The position numbers and the translations under genes were made by a program. Positions 5,752 to 7,836 of a stretch of 7,836 bases of DNA are shown one piece after another. The notes beneath the pieces are model-generated. The model worked only from the letters and a program-made list of their open reading frames with translations. It was not told the DNA's origin and ran no database searches. Origin of the DNA: Gemmatimonas phototrophica (GTDB lineage: Bacteria; Gemmatimonadota; Gemmatimonadetes; Longimicrobiales; Gaopeijiaceae). Numbering within the stretch: the first letter of the stretch is position 1; every line of letters begins with the position of its first letter. The stretch spans positions 1 through 7,836 of the forward strand of contig CAMCNM010000088.1 of assembly GCA_945876015.1 (NCBI GenBank), read 5' to 3'.

Positions 5752-6961
5752 TGCGGATCACGGTCGCCGGATCCATGCGCGCCGCGTCCCGGGCGGGCAC
5801 GATGGCCGAGACCAGCCCGACGGTGAGCGCCACACCCACCGAGCGCGCGTAAAGCCACCCGGTGAGCGCAACCGGGAATGTGGGCGAGCCGTCGGGATTG
5901 GTGGCGAGCCGCGCGAACAACAGCGCGAGCGCGGTGCCGATGGCGATGCCGAGCAGCGATCCGAGCGTGCCCAGCATTGCCCCCTGCAGCAGGAAGATCC
6001 GCGTCACCGAGGCCGCCCGCGTTCCGGTCGCGCGCAGGATGCCGATCTCCCTCGCCTTCTGCACCACCGACACCGCCAATACGCTCGCGATGCCGAGCGC
6101 GACAGCGAGGATCACGAACACCTGGATCATCACGCTCGACGAGCTCTGCGAGCGCAGCCCCACCAGGAGATCGCCGTTGCGCGCCATCCAGGACTCGGCG
6201 ATCAGTCCGGTGCGGTCGCGGATCTCGTCGGCGAGCGCGTCGGCTCCGAAGATCTCCGTGCCGCGAATCTCCAGGGAGGACACTCCGCCCTCCAGCCCGA
6301 ACAGCGTCTGGGCTCCCCGCAGCGACACGAACACCAGCCGCTCGTTCAGGTCCGTGTTCCGGTAGTCGAACACGCCCGCCACCGTGTATACGGTCTCGGG
6401 TTTGCCGCCGGTCTGGATGCGCAGGCGCCCGCCCACGCCCACCCCGAGCTTGCGCGCCAGCTCCGTCCCCACGACCGCGTTGAATCCCGACAGGTTGAAG
6501 ACCCCATCGACGAGCCGCTTGCGCACGTCGATCACGGCCGAGTAGGCCTCGATGTCCAACCCGCGGATTGCGATCGCGAGAGCGGCCTCGCCCCGCACCG
6601 CGATGGCGGGGCCCGACACGGTCGGCGCGACCGCGACGACGCCCGGCGTCTTCTGGAGCAAGGCCTCGACCTGTTCCCACCCGGTGATCGACCGGATCCG
6701 CTGCGGCGGTCGCTGGGTCTCCACGGCGTTGAGCGCGGCGGGGTCGGAGGCGAGCGCTCGCGGCATCTCCTCGGGAGGCCGGACCACCACGAAGGGCTGG
6801 CTTCCCAGGGTGCGCTCGACGATGCTCTGCTGGAGCCCGGTGATCAGAGCGGAGAGGAAGATGATGACGCCCACGCCGACCCCGATCCCGGCCAGGATCA
6901 GCCCGGTCTGGAGGCGCCCGTCCTTCAGGTAGCGCAGCGCGATGAAGAGCTCGAACGGCAC
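5744..6961 (-). CDS. FtsX/MacB-type ABC transporter permease
   Basis: Encodes 405 residues from a GTG codon (complement of 6959-6961); the N-terminus MPFELFIALRYL is typical of this family and supports that start. One membrane segment at about 19-43 is followed by a large extracytoplasmic MacB-like domain (about 45-265), then three more segments at about 276-300, 322-350 and 372-391. The short cytoplasmic stretch QKAREIGILRATG (301-313) is the conserved FtsX loop that contacts the ATPase, and the end [16 protein letters not shown] is also characteristic. MacB-type permeases do not move substrate through a channel; they use ATP to transmit motion to the periplasmic side. The gene starts 2 bp after the adaptor stop and overlaps the ATPase by 8 bp. 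DevC-like or LolC/E-like naming are alternatives; the cargo cannot be read from the sequence. Confidence 0.93.
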   Translation of the reverse strand: MPFELFIALRYLKDGRLQTGLILAGIGVGVGVIIFLSALITGLQQSIVERTLGSQPFVVVRPPEEMPRALASDPAALNAVETQRPPQRIRSITGWEQVEALLQKTPGVVAVAPTVSGPAIAVRGEAALAIAIRGLDIEAYSAVIDVRKRLVDGVFNLSGFNAVVGTELARKLGVGVGGRLRIQTGGKPETVYTVAGVFDYRNTDLNERLVFVSLRGAQTLFGLEGGVSSLEIRGTEIFGADALADEIRDRTGLIAESWMARNGDLLVGLRSQSSSSVMIQVFVILAVALGIASVLAVSVVQKAREIGILRATGTRAASVTRIFLLQGAMLGTLGSLLGIAIGTALALLFARLATNPDGSPTFPVALTGWLYARSVGVALTVGLVSAIVPARDAARMDPATVIRNG

Positions 6962-6963
6962 CC

Positions 6964-7836
6964 TCAGCCGTCCATTCTCGTGATCCGCGCCCGCACCCGC
7001 GCGCCCGGCTCGGGCGAGCCGGCGGCGGGCACGACCAAGTCCCCGTCGCCCACTCCGTCCAGGATCTCCACCCAGCCGTCGGCAGTCAGGCCGACCTTAA
7101 CGGGACGCCGCTTGAGCCGCCCGGCATCCGCGACCGCGACCCAGGGCTCCCCGGTGCCGAGCCCCCGCACGGCGCCCTCGGGGAGCACCGCCGCTTGTGC
7201 GCGCCGCCCGGCCTCGATGTTCACCGACAGGGTCATATCGGGGAGGAGATAAGCCGGCGGCTCGGGGACGGCGAGCCGCACCTCCACGGTGCCCTGAGCC
7301 GCATCGACCGAGGGCGCGATCAGGCTGACCTGCGCGTGGAACGTGCGGTCCGGGTACGCGTCGGCGGACACGGCGGCGCCAGCTCCGAGCGTGATTCCCT
7401 CCAGGTTGTCCTCGGATGGGAAGACGACCACCTCGACCGGACCGTCGGTGGCAAGCTCGATCAGCGTGCGTCCGGGCTGCACGACGTCGCCGGGCTCGAC
7501 CTCGCGCAGCAGGACGGTGCCCGCCGCGGGGGCGACGATGCGCGTCTGTGCGAGCCGCGCGCGCGCCGCCTCCAGCGCCGCGCGCGCCTGCACTACGACG
7601 GCGACCCCGGCCGAGCCTGTGCTCGCCCCCGCGCTCGCCGCCTGCAGCGTGCTGCGCGCGTCGGCAGCCCGCCGCTCCGCCTCCTCGATCTCGCGCCGCG
7701 CCAGCCCGCCGGCCTCGAAGAGCGTTCGCGCGCTCTGCAGGTCGCGCTCGGCGAGCGTCGCCTCCCATTCGGCGCGCTCGACCCGCGCCCGGCTGAAGGC
7801 GGACACGTCGCCGAGCGCGGCGGAGGCTTCGTCCAC
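6964..7836 (-). CDS. HlyD/MacA-type periplasmic adaptor protein, N-terminus outside window
   Basis: The frame stays open to the right edge, so the 290 visible residues lack the signal or membrane anchor and the first half of the lipoyl domain. Visible parts in order are: an Ala/Glu/Arg-rich coiled-coil hairpin (about 1-97), the second lipoyl half-motif TRIVAPAAGTVLLREVEPGD (98-117), a beta-barrel region with DAYPDRTFHAQVSLIAPSVD (159-178) and LLPDMTLSVNIEAG (197-210), and a membrane-proximal domain ending in VEILDGVGDGDLVV (256-269). Such adaptors bridge an inner-membrane transporter and an outer-membrane channel. It is the upstream gene of the adaptor-permease-ATPase operon, 2 bp before the permease start. 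No outer-membrane factor gene is visible; it may lie beyond the right edge or elsewhere in the genome. MacA/DevB-like is the closest description; RND-type adaptors share the fold but the neighbours argue for an ABC partner. Confidence 0.9.
   Translation of the reverse strand: MDEASAALGDVSAFSRARVERAEWEATLAERDLQSARTLFEAGGLARREIEEAERRAADARSTLQAASAGASTGSAGVAVVVQARAALEAARARLAQTRIVAPAAGTVLLREVEPGDVVQPGRTLIELATDGPVEVVVFPSEDNLEGITLGAGAAVSADAYPDRTFHAQVSLIAPSVDAAQGTVEVRLAVPEPPAYLLPDMTLSVNIEAGRRAQAAVLPEGAVRGLGTGEPWVAVADAGRLKRRPVKVGLTADGWVEILDGVGDGDLVVPAAGSPEPGARVRARITRMDG

Noticed and set aside
5586..6680. Alternative - strand frame of about 364 codons overlapping the permease gene
   Set aside because: Arg/Gly-rich out-of-frame reading of the permease with no family motif; it arises from absence of AT-rich stop codons.
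5029..6961. Naming the ATPase and permease LolD and LolC/LolE
   Set aside because: LolCDE systems have no HlyD-type adaptor; the adaptor gene in the same operon makes a MacAB/DevBCA-like exporter more likely, so no symbol was assigned.
5708..7252. Open frame of about 514 codons on the + strand opposite the exporter genes
   Set aside because: Its translation is rich in Arg, His, Asp and Gly without domains, while the - strand has complete permease and ATPase motifs with overlapping stops and starts.

Overview
The window is a GC-rich (about 70% by eye), tightly packed bacterial segment with almost no non-coding DNA. It holds nine protein genes in two convergent operons. The right operon encodes an envelope exporter with a periplasmic adaptor, which points to a Gram-negative (diderm) bacterium. 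Very high G/C at third codon positions would fit Myxococcota-like, other deltaproteobacterial-grade or similar GC-rich phyla, but the sequence alone does not fix the taxon. No rRNA, tRNA, CRISPR array or mobile element is seen.

Left operon (+ strand, 1-5019): DUF1365 protein (5' end cut by the window), a cyclopropane-fatty-acid-synthase (CFA)-like methyltransferase, a DUF1295 steroid-5-alpha-reductase-like membrane protein, a second CFA-family methyltransferase that strongly resembles plant coclaurine N-methyltransferases, a MerR-type regulator with a cobalamin-binding domain of the CarH/LitR type, and a small DUF2177 membrane protein. The first five genes are joined by four successive ATGA stop/start overlaps; the sixth follows after 20 bp with its own Shine-Dalgarno sequence. 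DUF1365, CFA-like enzymes and DUF1295 recur together in bacteria, often beside an FAD-dependent oxidoreductase and B12-dependent MerR photoreceptors. The best reading is a light-responsive membrane-lipid (fatty acyl chain) modification operon. The regulator carries both the W-x9-EH motif and the E-x-H-x-x-G cobalamin motif, but has Ala where Thermus CarH has the His (His132) that caps cobalt after photolysis.

Right operon (- strand, 7836-5029): an HlyD-type membrane-fusion/adaptor protein (N-terminus outside the window), a MacB/FtsX-type permease and a LolD/MacB-type ATPase, spaced 2 bp apart and then overlapping by 8 bp. This is a MacAB/DevBCA-like tripartite exporter; its substrate cannot be read from the sequence.

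The operons converge with only 9 bp between stop codons, and no obvious intrinsic terminator separates them. The promoters of both operons lie outside the window. The most interesting material is the photoreceptor-linked lipid-methylation cassette: two divergent CFA-family enzymes with different active-site residues, and a variant CarH-like switch co-translated with them.
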